Below, piece by piece: positions 10,786-20,386 of a stretch of DNA of 64,000 nt. The position numbers and the translations under genes are program-made. Under the pieces are notes generated by a model. That model had not been told where the DNA came from. It did no database searches and was given only the letters and a program-made list of their open reading frames with translations. The DNA lies in assembly GCA_029237695.1 (NCBI GenBank), contig JAQRGA010000391.1, positions 1-64,000 on the forward strand, written 5' to 3'. This stretch comes from Conchocele bisecta. Its lineage: Eukaryota > Mollusca > Bivalvia > Lucinida > Thyasiridae. The number at the start of each line of letters is the position of its first letter. Positions within the stretch are counted from its first letter, which is position 1.

Positions 10786-11811
10786 CTACTGGGGTGCTGG
10801 CCCGTTGCAAAATTTATTGATACCGCGTGATCGCATCCGGGAGGGCCACCGGAGATGAGATGACGTCCTCGACAAGCGATTATAACTGTTTGTGTGCGTC
10901 AAACGCGTTTGCTTCTGTGAGCCGAGGATGGCCCAAACGTACGTGCGAATGGAGTCGTTGAGGCGAATAACCCCGGCCTGCGTAAATCCAGTGATTTTAT
11001 CTAACATAAATGTGGTCCACGCATTTCGCATCTGTGGAGTATCACCCTGGTCTAGGTAATCCAAGTGGGCTACTTTAGTAGGTAGCCAATGACCATAACC
11101 GTATTTACACGCAAGCCATGCAAGCACTTCATCACTGAACGTCATCGTATTCAACTTATAATTATATTTAATCCATGTCGCCATTTTTCTAACTGGTGGT
11201 GTTTTAGTCCCGCGATCACTCCACAACCCTGATAAATATACAGGGACTTTATCCAGATGCCCACCACTAACTAGGCCTTTAAGGTGAACTAACCCTAAAC
11301 TGTTGGTTGGGGTATATACTTTCTGTCTCCAGTCTGCGTCTGTTGGTACCCCAAATTTGTTACACAGTCTTTCGAACGCCCTACGGTTGTATGTGCTGGA
11401 AATGGGATTCCAGCCGTCGTCTTGAGGTAGTGGAGTACCTAGTTCTTTTAGAATCCTCCTAATAGTGTAATACACATGAAAGTTGTAGACACTTCGGAAC
11501 ATGACGTTCTTGCACATCAGGTGGTCTTGATGTGAAACTCCACATCCACCTGTTGCACACCAAATAGCAAAATTTAGCTGGTTCTGCCAGAAGTTCATAT
11601 GGGAAAAATCCCATATCATTATTACATCTAGACTAGTAGTCTTTGGAACTACATATTTCTCAAACATGTTAGAGAAATTGGTGACAAATCCACTGTCCGG
11701 TCTAACTGTTACAGTTGGGTGTATACGGGGGTTAACAACGTCTTTTTGCGTGTATTTACCACCAACTTTATATTTTGCCTTAGAATTAAAGCCAAAAGCC
11801 TTGGTATCCAT
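10786..11811 (-). pseudogene. Conserved Polinton protein of unknown function, copy A
   Basis: It starts at MDTKAFGFNSKAKY (ATG 11809-11811). Conserved blocks shared with copy B are GKYTQKDVVN, HPTVTVRPDSGF, the Cys/His segment FAIWCATGGCGVSHQDHL, VYNFHVYY, ILKELG, TFMLDK-GFTQAGV and DSIRTYVWAILGSQKQTR. After that last block the frame shifts and ~20 conserved C-terminal residues are lost. I recognise it as recurrent in invertebrate Mavericks but know no function. The paired Cys and His residues could bind metal. Its ATG is 16 bp from the divergent penton ATG. Confidence 0.6.
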
Positions 11812-11827
11812 TGAAAAATATATCATC

Positions 11828-12522
11828 ATGTTTGTTACTATCACTAATGTTCAAAAAGAGTGTTGTGAACTTCAGAAGTCGATCGACAACTGCTGCGGAA
11901 AAAAAAGGCCGGCCTCATATCAATCACCTTCACGGTAGGCTGGCGAAACGTGGGGAAGGGTCAATGGTTCGCGTTTGGGGGTGTACATGGCGGCCGAGTT
12001 CGTGATCCAAAACTACTAGCCCCAGGACTTTGGAGCGCCGGAGACTTACACAATGTTGTTGCAACGGAACTTGCGGGTCGAGCCTGCCTTGTAATTTCAA
12101 AGATCAATGGCTTGGTGACATTCAAGGTCGAACACGGGTGGGCCGTAGTCGTGACAACTGAGCTAGCACCCCTGCTCGGTTTCGAGAAGGCACACTCGGC
12201 TAACGGTGGCATGTTTAAATCGGGGACCTATTTCGGAGACCGACCAGTGAATTTCGCAGTCACAAACAATCTTCACATTCACTTGATGCAGCTCCGTACA
12301 TCCGAGAACGTGGTAGACGGGGCTCCGAACACATTACTAAAAACTGTGCCTGCTGGTGACAGTTTCTTCGGCGAGACGGTGAACATCGACTTTCCAACAC
12401 CCGAGATGAAACGTTTGGAATCGGGGCACATCCACGAATTGAAGATCTCTATTCTCGATGATAAAGCGCGAGAGTTAAAGAACGATTACCCGATTTCGAT
12501 CGTTCTCGAAATAACCGATTAA
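11828..12522 (+). pseudogene. Penton-like minor capsid protein, copy A
   Basis: This is a predicted single jelly-roll vertex protein (Polinton minor capsid type). It begins MFVTITNVQKECCELQKSID, shifts frame in an A-run near 11900, then stays open to 12522. The C-terminal part (LESGHIHELKISILDDKARE, then NDYPISIVLEI) is nearly identical to copy B and matches the conserved end of the family. The central part (about 12030-12240) is much more diverged from B. It is followed after 27 AT-rich bases by the fibre-like gene, and is divergent from the 10786-11811 gene. Confidence 0.75.
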
Positions 12523-12549
12523 ACATAATTATATATTTATATATTAATC

Positions 12550-13027
12550 ATGAGCATATACGGCCCCGGTAGACCCATCACAGGACGTTTCCGTCGCGAG
12601 CGCAGCATATGATGAAGCCGTAATGAGAAGGCTCGAGGAAAATATAGCGCAGGCTCGAAAACCCGTCATAACAGTTGTTGCATAGGAATGGGGTTCACTG
12701 GGCGAGGGTGCCTACGAATATTCATTCGGTGCCAACGCGAGCAACATATATGGGGCATACACCATGGCAGTGTCCGGGACGATTCTGCGAATGGCGGTCT
12801 GCTCGGTCAACTTTAAGGGGCACACTGCTGCCGAAGTTCGAGTGAATCTCGTCCTGAACGGGGTAGAGCAAAAGTCTGGCATCACCAAACACGCGGGGCA
12901 GAGGTCAGTGTTTACGATATTCGATGATAACACTACAATTGAAGTTTCCGCAGGTAGTGTTATTAACTTTGTTACAAATATCGCTGACCAAGCGACTTCC
13001 TCCACTATTGTAACACTGTTAATATAA
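12550..13027 (+). pseudogene. Fibre-like protein, short-shaft copy A
   Basis: The gene starts MSIYGPG, the same N-terminus as copy B, then shifts frame and has an in-frame TAG near 12683 just before a globular C-terminal domain. That domain (about 12710-13027) contains YEYSFGANASN, MAVSGTILRMAV, VRVNLVLNGVEQKSG, AGSVINFVTNIA and STIVTLLI. This pattern is typical of beta-rich receptor-binding or BclA-C-like heads. Between head and N-terminus only about 45 codons remain, against nearly 500 in copy B, so most of the coiled-coil shaft is absent. An attachment-fibre role is inferred from architecture and from the adjoining penton gene. Confidence 0.65.
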
Positions 13028-13298
13028 CTTGATTTATGATGAATGACGAGAAACTATATCCACACTTACCTTCGGGGACGGCCGACCCGGCATCCCCGCA
13101 ATGCCTACATGGGCGAGACGAAACGGACCCTCTTCTCATCCGTGCCCGGTGTTGCTTGCAGTACTCGTAAATACCGGTACGATGACATCTCTCGTGACTA
13201 CCTGTCTTCAACCACGCACAATTAACTAGAACCATTGTGTGATTACATATACTGAGTATAACCAATGGATTCTTATCTCTAATAGGGTGTAATATCAT
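13005..13298 (-). other. Cys/His-rich small reading frame, doubtful
   Basis: This minus-strand frame of 97 codons overlaps the end of the fibre head by 23 bp. It has a cluster of Cys and His residues (HERCHRTGIYEYCKQHRARM and RPCRHCG) that could form a zinc ribbon. No start context or homologue in copy B was found, since the corresponding stretch of B is occupied by another gene. It may be a small viral zinc protein or chance. Confidence 0.3.
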
Positions 13299-13393
13299 TT
13301 ATAACTTCTCATCCGGTCGAGGAAGTATCGTGGTTGCTGAAAAATGATGTCCACTCTTCTCATCCATACCCGGTGAACAGTGGGGGAAAATCT

Positions 13394-13502
13394 AAGTAGT
13401 ATATGAGAGTCAAACATGATACCACCTCCTGATGGGAGTCACCGCGCGTAGCCGGTGTCTTCCAGAGGGAGGTGGTATCATTTTGACTCTCATATACTAC
13501 TT
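13394..13502. repeat. Hairpin with 36-bp arms left of the polymerase gene
   Basis: Arms 13394-13429 and 13468-13502 are inverted copies differing by one inserted base, around a 38-bp GC-rich loop. Each arm contains GAGTCAAAATGATACCACCT or its one-base variant, a sequence found twice more at 18483-18505 and 18633-18660. It lies about 190 bp upstream of the polymerase frame, at the place where the left terminus of copy B would be expected. Confidence 0.8.
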
Positions 13503-13689
13503 GGGTCGAAAGTATGTTGCAAACGTGTGTTGAGACGACCCCTCGGATGGCGATGTAAACTACCGTATTCTGCCGATTATAGGTCGCAAGAGTGTATAAG
13601 ACGCACTTTCTACATGAGATTATAAGACGCACCAAATTTTCCTAAAAAAATCCAAAAAAATAAAATAAAATAAGAGCAAATCTATCGTT

Positions 13690-16600
13690 CGCGCGATAGT
13701 GGCAGAAGGTGAAGAAATATTGGGGGCTCATGATGAAACATTGGAAAAGGTAGAGAAGGGAAGGCGGGTAGTTACATTTTCGTTTAGAAAAAATATTGAT
13801 AATAACGAGGCCGAACGAATGTCTGATAAACTAGCTCCACATATCACAACACATTTTTTCTTGAGATATTCGTTTTCTTATAAGCTAGAATATGTGGAAG
13901 AAACTACATCCAACGGAAAACCTCTAACTATAATATTTCATAAGAATCTGGGGGGTAGTGAATCGCTTTCATCTCTTTCATCCGCTAAAAAATTGTTGTT
14001 TGAGAATGAACAGGCACGCCTAATGTCCGATAAAATAGATAGACCAAATACAAGGTGGAAGTTCGTAAGGTGGGTAGAGGTTTTCGTTAAATTAATACGT
14101 GGACAGGGTGGAATAGATTTGGGGTTACAATCTACAGAAGCGCCGGGAGGAGAACTCCCCGAATTGTTAAGAAATAAAAAGGGTATGTATTCTTTCGATA
14201 AGTACGATGATAATATGTGTCTGTTCAGGTGTCTTGCCATGCACATGTCGGGGCAAGATCAGACAGATGTACCGACAAAGCGAGAGAACTTAGTAAACAA
14301 TACCACGGTAATAAGGTTGTTTCTCCAATTCCTTTTGAGGACATGAAAAAGGTAGAAGAGTGTTTTAAAATCGGTATAGAAGTATATCAACCGATACAAG
14401 GTGGTGTTTGGTGGTTGAAAAAGGTGCCAGTTCACTATAAGAAAATAGGTAATAAACCCATGACAATAGGCTTGTATAATAACCACGCGTTTCTGATAAA
14501 AATCTATAAAATACTGTCTAACGAATATGCGTGTAATGAGTGTAAACAGAGATTCACAAAAGCTAGTAACATGAAGAGACACGGGTCACAATGTATGAAA
14601 GGTGAGACAAAAGTAATATGTGATGGTAATTATTTAGAGCGCCCGCGTTCATCGTTCGAGAAAGCATTCTATCCAAAAAGTTCTAAAAGTTACGGAGCGA
14701 TCGATTGAATGTACTCTGTGGAAAAACAGGAGGGAATTCACATTCACCACGAACAGTGTGGATATAGAGGGGAAAGATGGATTTTAGGAGCTCCGGTAGA
14801 TGGATACTGTCCAGAAAACAATACCGTATATCAATATCACGGCTGTTACTGGCACGGATGTGAGATTCATGCAAAGCATAGAAAGAAAAATAGAACGTAT
14901 TAATACTATGAAAAGAGATACATTTATTAGAAGCAAATACTTCAACCTAGTAGTTATGTGGGAATGCGAATTCCAAAGAACGGGTAAAGACATAACGATC
15001 GGTTGCGACACTACTCTTTCTCCATATCAGATAGTATATGATTTTGAGGCGTATCTCAACCCAGAATTTAAAACGCTAGGTAATAGTTTAGAGTACGAAG
15101 CTGAGCACGTTCCGGTAAGCTAAGCGTTAGTATAGGAGATTATTTCTCAGGAACAGTAACTCATATTTGTGATAAAGATCCTGCAAAACTTATAGAAAAA
15201 TTCGTAGAAGATTTGAAAGTCAGGGGAAAAGCTATAAGAGAAGTATGGTTGAGATATGGGTTTAATACCGAACATTTACGTAAAAATCAAGTTACACAGA
15301 TCGAGCGGTGGATAGAGCAAGTACCGGTTATAGGTTTTAACAGCAGTAAGTACGATATAAATTTAATAAAGAAATTTTTAGTAGGCGAACTGGCATCAAC
15401 AACAAAGAAAGTAATGGTCGGAAAACGGGCAAACGCAACCATATTTATATTTACTCCAGAGTTTAGATTTCTTGATGTAATACTTTACCTAGGACCGGGT
15501 GTAAGTTACGATAGTTGGATAAAAGCCTACGACTGCAAAAGACAGAAATCTTTCTTTCCTTACGAGTGGTTCGATTCTCCAGACAAACTGGATTACCCAG
15601 GACTGCCTGATATAGAGAATTGTTATTCCAAACTATCGGGGAAAATGTTAATAGATGAAACAGAATTAAGTAAATGTCGTAGAATTTTCGAAGAAAAGAA
15701 TATGAAAACTTTCAGAGATTGGTTGAAATATTTTAACGATTTAGATGTAGCACCGTTCCTAGAAGCGGTAGAAAAAATGTTTTAATTTTATAAACACAGA
15801 GGGTGTGGATATTTTCAAAGATGCGGTAACACTACCTGGAGTAGATATACAATATTTATTGAGAGGAACCATTAAAGAACAAACATCTTCAAAGACGATT
15901 ATACCGGAGGATGCTCTATATGCACCAAAAGAAGAAACATACGAAATGATGAACGATTCTCTAGTTGGCGGTCCATCAATAGTATTTACACGATATGCCG
16001 AAGCGGGCGTTTCAAATATTAGAGTGGGTTTCAAACCTTGCAAGGCCGTTTTGGGGTACGATGCAAACGCGTTATATTTATCTACGTTAAATAAAGATAT
16101 GCCGTGTGGGAGAGAAACTTTACACCATATAGATACCCCACATAACCCTAAATTTATTAAAAAGTTTTGTAAAAGAGTTTTATCTGGAGACTGGTTTGGG
16201 TTTGCGGAGGTGTATATAGAAGTTCCACACAACTTAAAAGATAAGATTTCTGAAATGTCCCCAATATTTATGAACAGAGAAGTAGACGTTGAGGAGGTTC
16301 CAGAACACATGATAAAATATTTGGAAGATACTGGCAAAACAAGAGGAAATGGAAGGAAATTAGTGGGATCGATGACCGCCACTAAAGTATTTCTGTAGAC
16401 ACCGTTATTGAAATGGTATTTAAAACACGTTCTAGAAATAACGGGAGTTCATCGTGTTATAGATTATATTAGTGGAAAACCATTCGAATGGTTCGTAAAA
16501 GAAGTTACAGCCGCAAGACGAACAGGCGATGTAGAACCAAATAAGAAACCAGTAGCGGATATAATGAAATTATTATGAAACTCGTGTTGTGGAAAAATGA

Positions 16601-17060
16601 TAGAGGCAACAGAGAGACATTTAAATACGACATATACACAAGATGAGATATGTGTTGATAAAGCTTTAAGATCGGCGTATTTCGATGATTTGGAGGAGAT
16701 AGGGGATGCGTATGAAATATCGTCCAGAAAACCAAGGTCAGCAGTAAAGAGACCGTTCCACTGTGGAATAGCGGTTTATCAACTAGCTAAATTGAGAATG
16801 TTGGAATTGTATTACGAATTTCTCGACAAACACGTAAAAAGAGAAGACTGAATTAATACAAATGAATACGGATAGTATGTATATCGGGGTCAGTAACGAA
16901 ATAATAGAGAAATTGGTTAGACCCAACTTACTCACCGAGATTGAAAAATAAAAAAATAACTGGTTGGCTTGGGATAAATGGAGCGAAAGAGAGCCCGTGC
17001 TTTTCACACTAGAATTTAGCGGGGATATAGCGATAGCGTTATCTAGTAGAGTTTATATCA
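13690..17060 (+). pseudogene. POLB: Protein-primed family B DNA polymerase (Maverick type)
   Basis: This is the replicative polymerase of Polintons, read in several frames with at least six shifts or stops. In order: an N-terminal domain with DDNMCLFRCLAMH (about 14206); a C2H2-like finger YACNECKQRFTKASNMKRHG (about 14530); the VDGYCPENNTVYQYHGCYWH block typical of Maverick polymerases (about 14797); exonuclease I DFEAY (15040) and II GFNSSKYDINL (about 15330); motif A GYDANALYLS (about 16055); motif B NSCCGK (16579-16596), preceded by a TGA; and motif C, read as NTDSMYIG at 16865 instead of the usual DTDS. Sequence matching the region after motif C runs to about 17060, where the thumb is cut off by unrelated DNA. 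It is more AT-rich than the capsid genes. Confidence 0.9.
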
Positions 17061-17061
17061 T

Positions 17062-17890
17062 CATTATGGGTTGATGTTTGGGCGGGTACAGTTATGTGGT
17101 TATATATGTGTTGGGTATTGGTGTTAGCACTGGGTGCCTGAGAAAACACAGTCTCTGTTGTACTTTGTGGAGGAACAACTGTTTTGGAAGGTGTGTTTTG
17201 ACTGACATCGTTATGCATACTGTCTGTCATAGTACATGGTAGTGCTACACGACTATACTTTACAGCGGGCTGTTCACATAAAAGGTTGACATTGCAGAAA
17301 TTGCAGATGAACAGTGTCTCTGTGCCTATTTTACTTGCATCCTTATTGGATAGTGCAATACATTCAAGATGGTACCACTCGTCACATTATTCACATGCGA
17401 TCGTATTGTTCCCGGCCGTGTGAGCACACACTGTACATTTATACGAGTTATCATCCAAGTCGCGCGTATTTGTTTCGTCAACAGTACTATCTGTTAGAGG
17501 TAATATATTGGTGTTCATCGCTCCGGATTCTTGTTGATATCATGTATGGGTAGAGTTTGTAGAGTTACAAGAGGAGCTAACCTTGTCGATTGCTACCTCA
17601 ACTGATTTGTTTGTTTATCACTGATAGCTGTTTACAACTACGCCTAATCCGATTACAAAGTTTGTCAAATATATCTTCAATGAAGTTCGTCAAATTTCTA
17701 CCATTCACTAGTATACTGGACGTGGTGTGATAACAGTTAATAGTGAATTTCAGAAATTTGCCAGCCGTACCATCTTGTCGTTTATGGAAGGCTTTTATTC
17801 GATGTTCGACTACGTGTTGATTGTGGTCTAGACTGTTTTCATGGACAAGTGAATACTGTTCATCAGATTCAACAAGGTCTAGCATGACAG
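17062..17890 (-). pseudogene. PHD-finger protein fragment, probably retroelement-derived
   Basis: On the minus strand, an N-terminal part (17598-17885) has VEHRIKAFHKRQDG and KFTINCYHTTSSILVNGRN. In a later frame comes a C4HC3 PHD-type zinc finger at about 17290-17430, spaced C-x2-C-x10-C-x2-C-x4-H-x2-C-x18-C-x2-C, with one in-frame TAA inside it. A Ser/Thr/Gln-rich tail follows. Similar proteins occur in invertebrate retroelement-like repeats; that link is from memory. It is antisense to and interrupts the viral polymerase, so it is a later insertion. Catalytic domains are missing. Confidence 0.6.
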
Positions 17891-18482
17891 ATTTGCTAAA
17901 TGCATAGGCCGCTGTACTGAAATTAATAACAAGGTTTTTTCCAGATTTCTGTTCATAATGAATATCAACCGCACTACATGCTAGCAGCTTTTTGTTTAAG
18001 GCGCGAGACTTGTTGAGACTAGTTCTTAACCATTTATGATGGTACTACCTGATCCAGTGTTGATGCACACCCTATAAGTGTATTATTATTACTACGCCTA
18101 TATCGTATTCATTACGAAAACATTGTATTAGCGAACATACCTCACTATACCCCAGTTACCTATGTAAACAGGGGTATGATGAGGTACCCGCGCAATAGGT
18201 AATGCGGTCAAATAGGTTATGATGCAGTGACTATTTTCGATCAATAACTTATGTTGTAAGCGATTGTAATGTGTATTTTCAATATTTATATTATTAAAAT
18301 GTATCATATCGATACCCCTTTAAGTAATATTTGTATATTTTAAATGTATTGATGTTCTCATGAAGCGCATGAATATAAGTATTAATTAATCCAGCTTATA
18401 TTGAGGCAAATCACACAGCCTTAAAACATAGTGCTGGAGTATATTATACATAAGTATATCAATATTAAACATAGTAGTAGTA
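17891..18482. other. AT-rich, no gene seen
   Basis: There are no coding motifs on either strand. The stretch probably contains the right part of the insertion that carries the PHD fragment, but no terminal repeats are visible. Confidence 0.5.
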
Positions 18483-18681
18483 AGGGAGTCAAAATGATAC
18501 CACCTACCGTGATATCATTTATAACCCTCTACAATACCCCCACCACCCCCGAAAAGCAAAAAATTGGTTAACGAGGAAAATTGTCTCCCGACAGCAAATT
18601 TATGAATTTTTGGAGAAAATAATTTTTGAAAAGAGGGAGTCAAAATGATACCACCTCCAACCAAAAGTTGGTGGTGGTATT
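18483..18681. repeat. Two copies of the hairpin-arm sequence
   Basis: AGGGAGTCAAAATGATACC followed by ACCT occurs at 18483-18505 and again at 18633-18655. The second copy continues into a small hairpin (18649-18681), in which ATACCACCTCCAAC pairs with GTTGGTGGTGGTAT with one mismatch. These are the arms seen at 13394-13502. Confidence 0.8.
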
Positions 18682-18747
18682 GTAGTCCCAATTATATTGG
18701 TAATTGACTTTTGAAAAAATGGTTATAATAACATATTATTAGAGAAA

Positions 18748-18978
18748 ATGGATAATACAATACAATTGGAATTGAAAGTTTTTAATGACTGTGTTGAAGA
18801 AGTTTACGAAGCTTACGGGGGATATGATCCTGTATATAAATTCTATAAAATGAAAACACTAGGCGATATCGAATACATGAAATACCAGCGTAATTTATTA
18901 CGCTCCGATAAAAACGTTGCATTTACAATATTATACCGGCAATTATGTCAATTATACAAGAGGCAAATACAAACATGA
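18748..18978 (+). CDS. Small AT-rich reading frame, unknown
   Basis: The frame is 76 residues, starts MDNTIQLELKVFND, and is rich in Tyr and Lys with no transmembrane segment. Its base composition matches the polymerase rather than the capsid genes. It follows an A-rich leader (GAGAAAATGG). A second short frame ending KDIEKLLLKRK lies at about 19010-19117. I recognise neither. They may be small viral genes of copy B. Confidence 0.3.
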   Translation: MDNTIQLELKVFNDCVEEVYEAYGGYDPVYKFYKMKTLGDIEYMKYQRNLLRSDKNVAFTILYRQLCQLYKRQIQT

Positions 18979-19132
18979 AGACGGATAATGCGTATCGGAT
19001 ATGAAACTAAGGTGTATTATATAAAATTTGTTATAAACCCAACGATTCGTTTACGAATGTACATTTCTACGATATCGCTTATAAAGATATTGAAAAATTA
19101 TTATTGAAGAGAAAATAAAACTACTAATTAAT

Positions 19133-19332
19133 TTATAGCCGAGTGTATTTTCCTTATCGAAGGTATGTAAACGGGCTATCTGAAATTATTTTTCATCAAC
19201 CTCGAGCGGTCTTATAGGAACGCCGTTGTCATACTTTGAGTGTATTTTTCCTTATCGATGGTATGTAAACTGGCAATCTGAATTTATTTTTCTTCAACCT
19301 CAAGCGGTCGGATAGGAACGTCGTTGTCATGC
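19133..19332. repeat. ~98-bp tandem duplication
   Basis: GAGTGTATTTTCCTTATCGA (19141) and its near copy at 19239 are followed by matching sequence to CGTTGTCAT in both units, with about 90% identity by eye. The leading motif TTTATAGCCGAGTGTAT occurs again at about 19575. Confidence 0.75.
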
Positions 19333-19397
19333 AGTTGTTTACCATAGCGACCACATTTGTAGGGATAGAAATAAATAAATAAAAATGTTTAGCTCCA

Positions 19398-19474
19398 ACC
19401 GCGGCGCGAACCCACGACCCTCGTCTCTATAGAGTATCGCCTTAACCCACACGACGACGTAGGCTGTTATGATA
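19398..19474 (-). repeat. tRNA-derived sequence (SINE head or tRNA pseudogene)
   Basis: The minus strand reads GTGTGGGTTAAGGCGATACT, then GAGACGAGGGTCGTGGGTTC and GCGCC. The latter resembles a pol III B box (GGGTTCGCGCC) and variable arm of a Ser/Leu-type tRNA. The A box is poor and no acceptor stem forms, so it is not an intact tRNA gene. Confidence 0.35.
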
Positions 19475-19737
19475 AACATTACCTAGTGTTGTACAATTAT
19501 CGATTTACGACAATGTTTCAATTACACGGGTTATGAACCATGCGTAAATTGATAGCCGAGGTAAACTGACAGTTATTTATAGCCGAGTGTATCAATTTAC
19601 ACAGGCGATTACAGTGTAATCCTCGACTGAATTTGTTATGCGATTACGGCGTAATTCTCAGTGAAAAACACATGTTGTATAGGTATGTAAATTTGTTTAC
19701 TGCACCAATATAAGAAAATTAATTATTTTATAAAATA

Positions 19738-20371
19738 TCACAATGGTGCTGTAACATTTCTTCCGACTTTATCTCCAATTTTTTCCCTAAATTTATGCCA
19801 ATCAGTACACTCAATTTTGGGCATGGTGGCGCGCGCCTTGATTCTTATATCATTTTTTAATTTTTCATATCTCCCCATCCCCATTCTTCCCACCACGGAT
19901 TCAAACTCTAAATTTGATATTTTCTTATCGGCCAACGCTTTGGACACCATAACGTCGATGCTATTTTTCTTAGACCTAGCGAGAACGGATATTCTATCAT
20001 GTTTTTCTACATTTTTTCTCGAGTTTTCCACCCGACGCCCTAATTACCATACAAAGTATTCCAGAAACGGCCGACACAGCACATAAAACCCCCGCTACAG
20101 GAACCGTTATAATGGTGGATATAGTTGCAGCTGTCCCCGCCCCACACAACACAGAAACACTCGCCAGAGCCGTGCTAGATGCTTCAGCCATGTTCACCGC
20201 GCGCCTATATTTTTTAGCGTGTCTTTTTCTATTTCTATATTCTCCAACTAAAATATCCTGCATAGCGACGATATTATTCAACCTAAAATCTGAACTTCTT
20301 TCGTTAATTGGACACAGTGTTGATGGAGTGGTATTGACAATTGGAAGCGTTGATTCGTTCATGATTTTCAA
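19738..20371 (-). pseudogene. Conserved small Polinton protein with hydrophobic region, copy B
   Basis: The N-terminal frame (19997-20371) has a basic stretch EYRNRKRHAKKYRRA followed by Gly/Ala-rich hydrophobic segments (SVLCGAGTAATISTI; VPVAGVLCAVSAVSGI). The C-terminal frame continues with VEKHDRISVLARSKKNSID, KALADKKISNLEFESVVG and RYEKLKND. One extra A in an A-run near 20010 separates the two frames. The pair matches a protein often seen in invertebrate Polintons; its role is unknown. It lies directly downstream of the fibre-like gene on the same strand, 15 bp apart. Confidence 0.65.
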
Positions 20372-20386
20372 TAATTATATTAGTAT

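Larger units (their letters stand above)
8250..13040 (-). mobile_element. Polinton/adintovirus-like element, copy A (partial, inverted)
   Basis: Six genes match those of copy B in order and relative orientation but are reversed as a block. They run from major capsid at the left to fibre-like protein at the right. Polymerase, ATPase and integrase are absent. Protein similarity to B is high in the capsid and lower in the penton N-terminal half. All genes carry lesions, so this is a fossil fragment. Confidence 0.85.

Noticed and set aside
19398..19474. Functional tRNA gene
   Set aside because: Only a B-box-like stretch and part of an arm match; the acceptor stem and A box do not.
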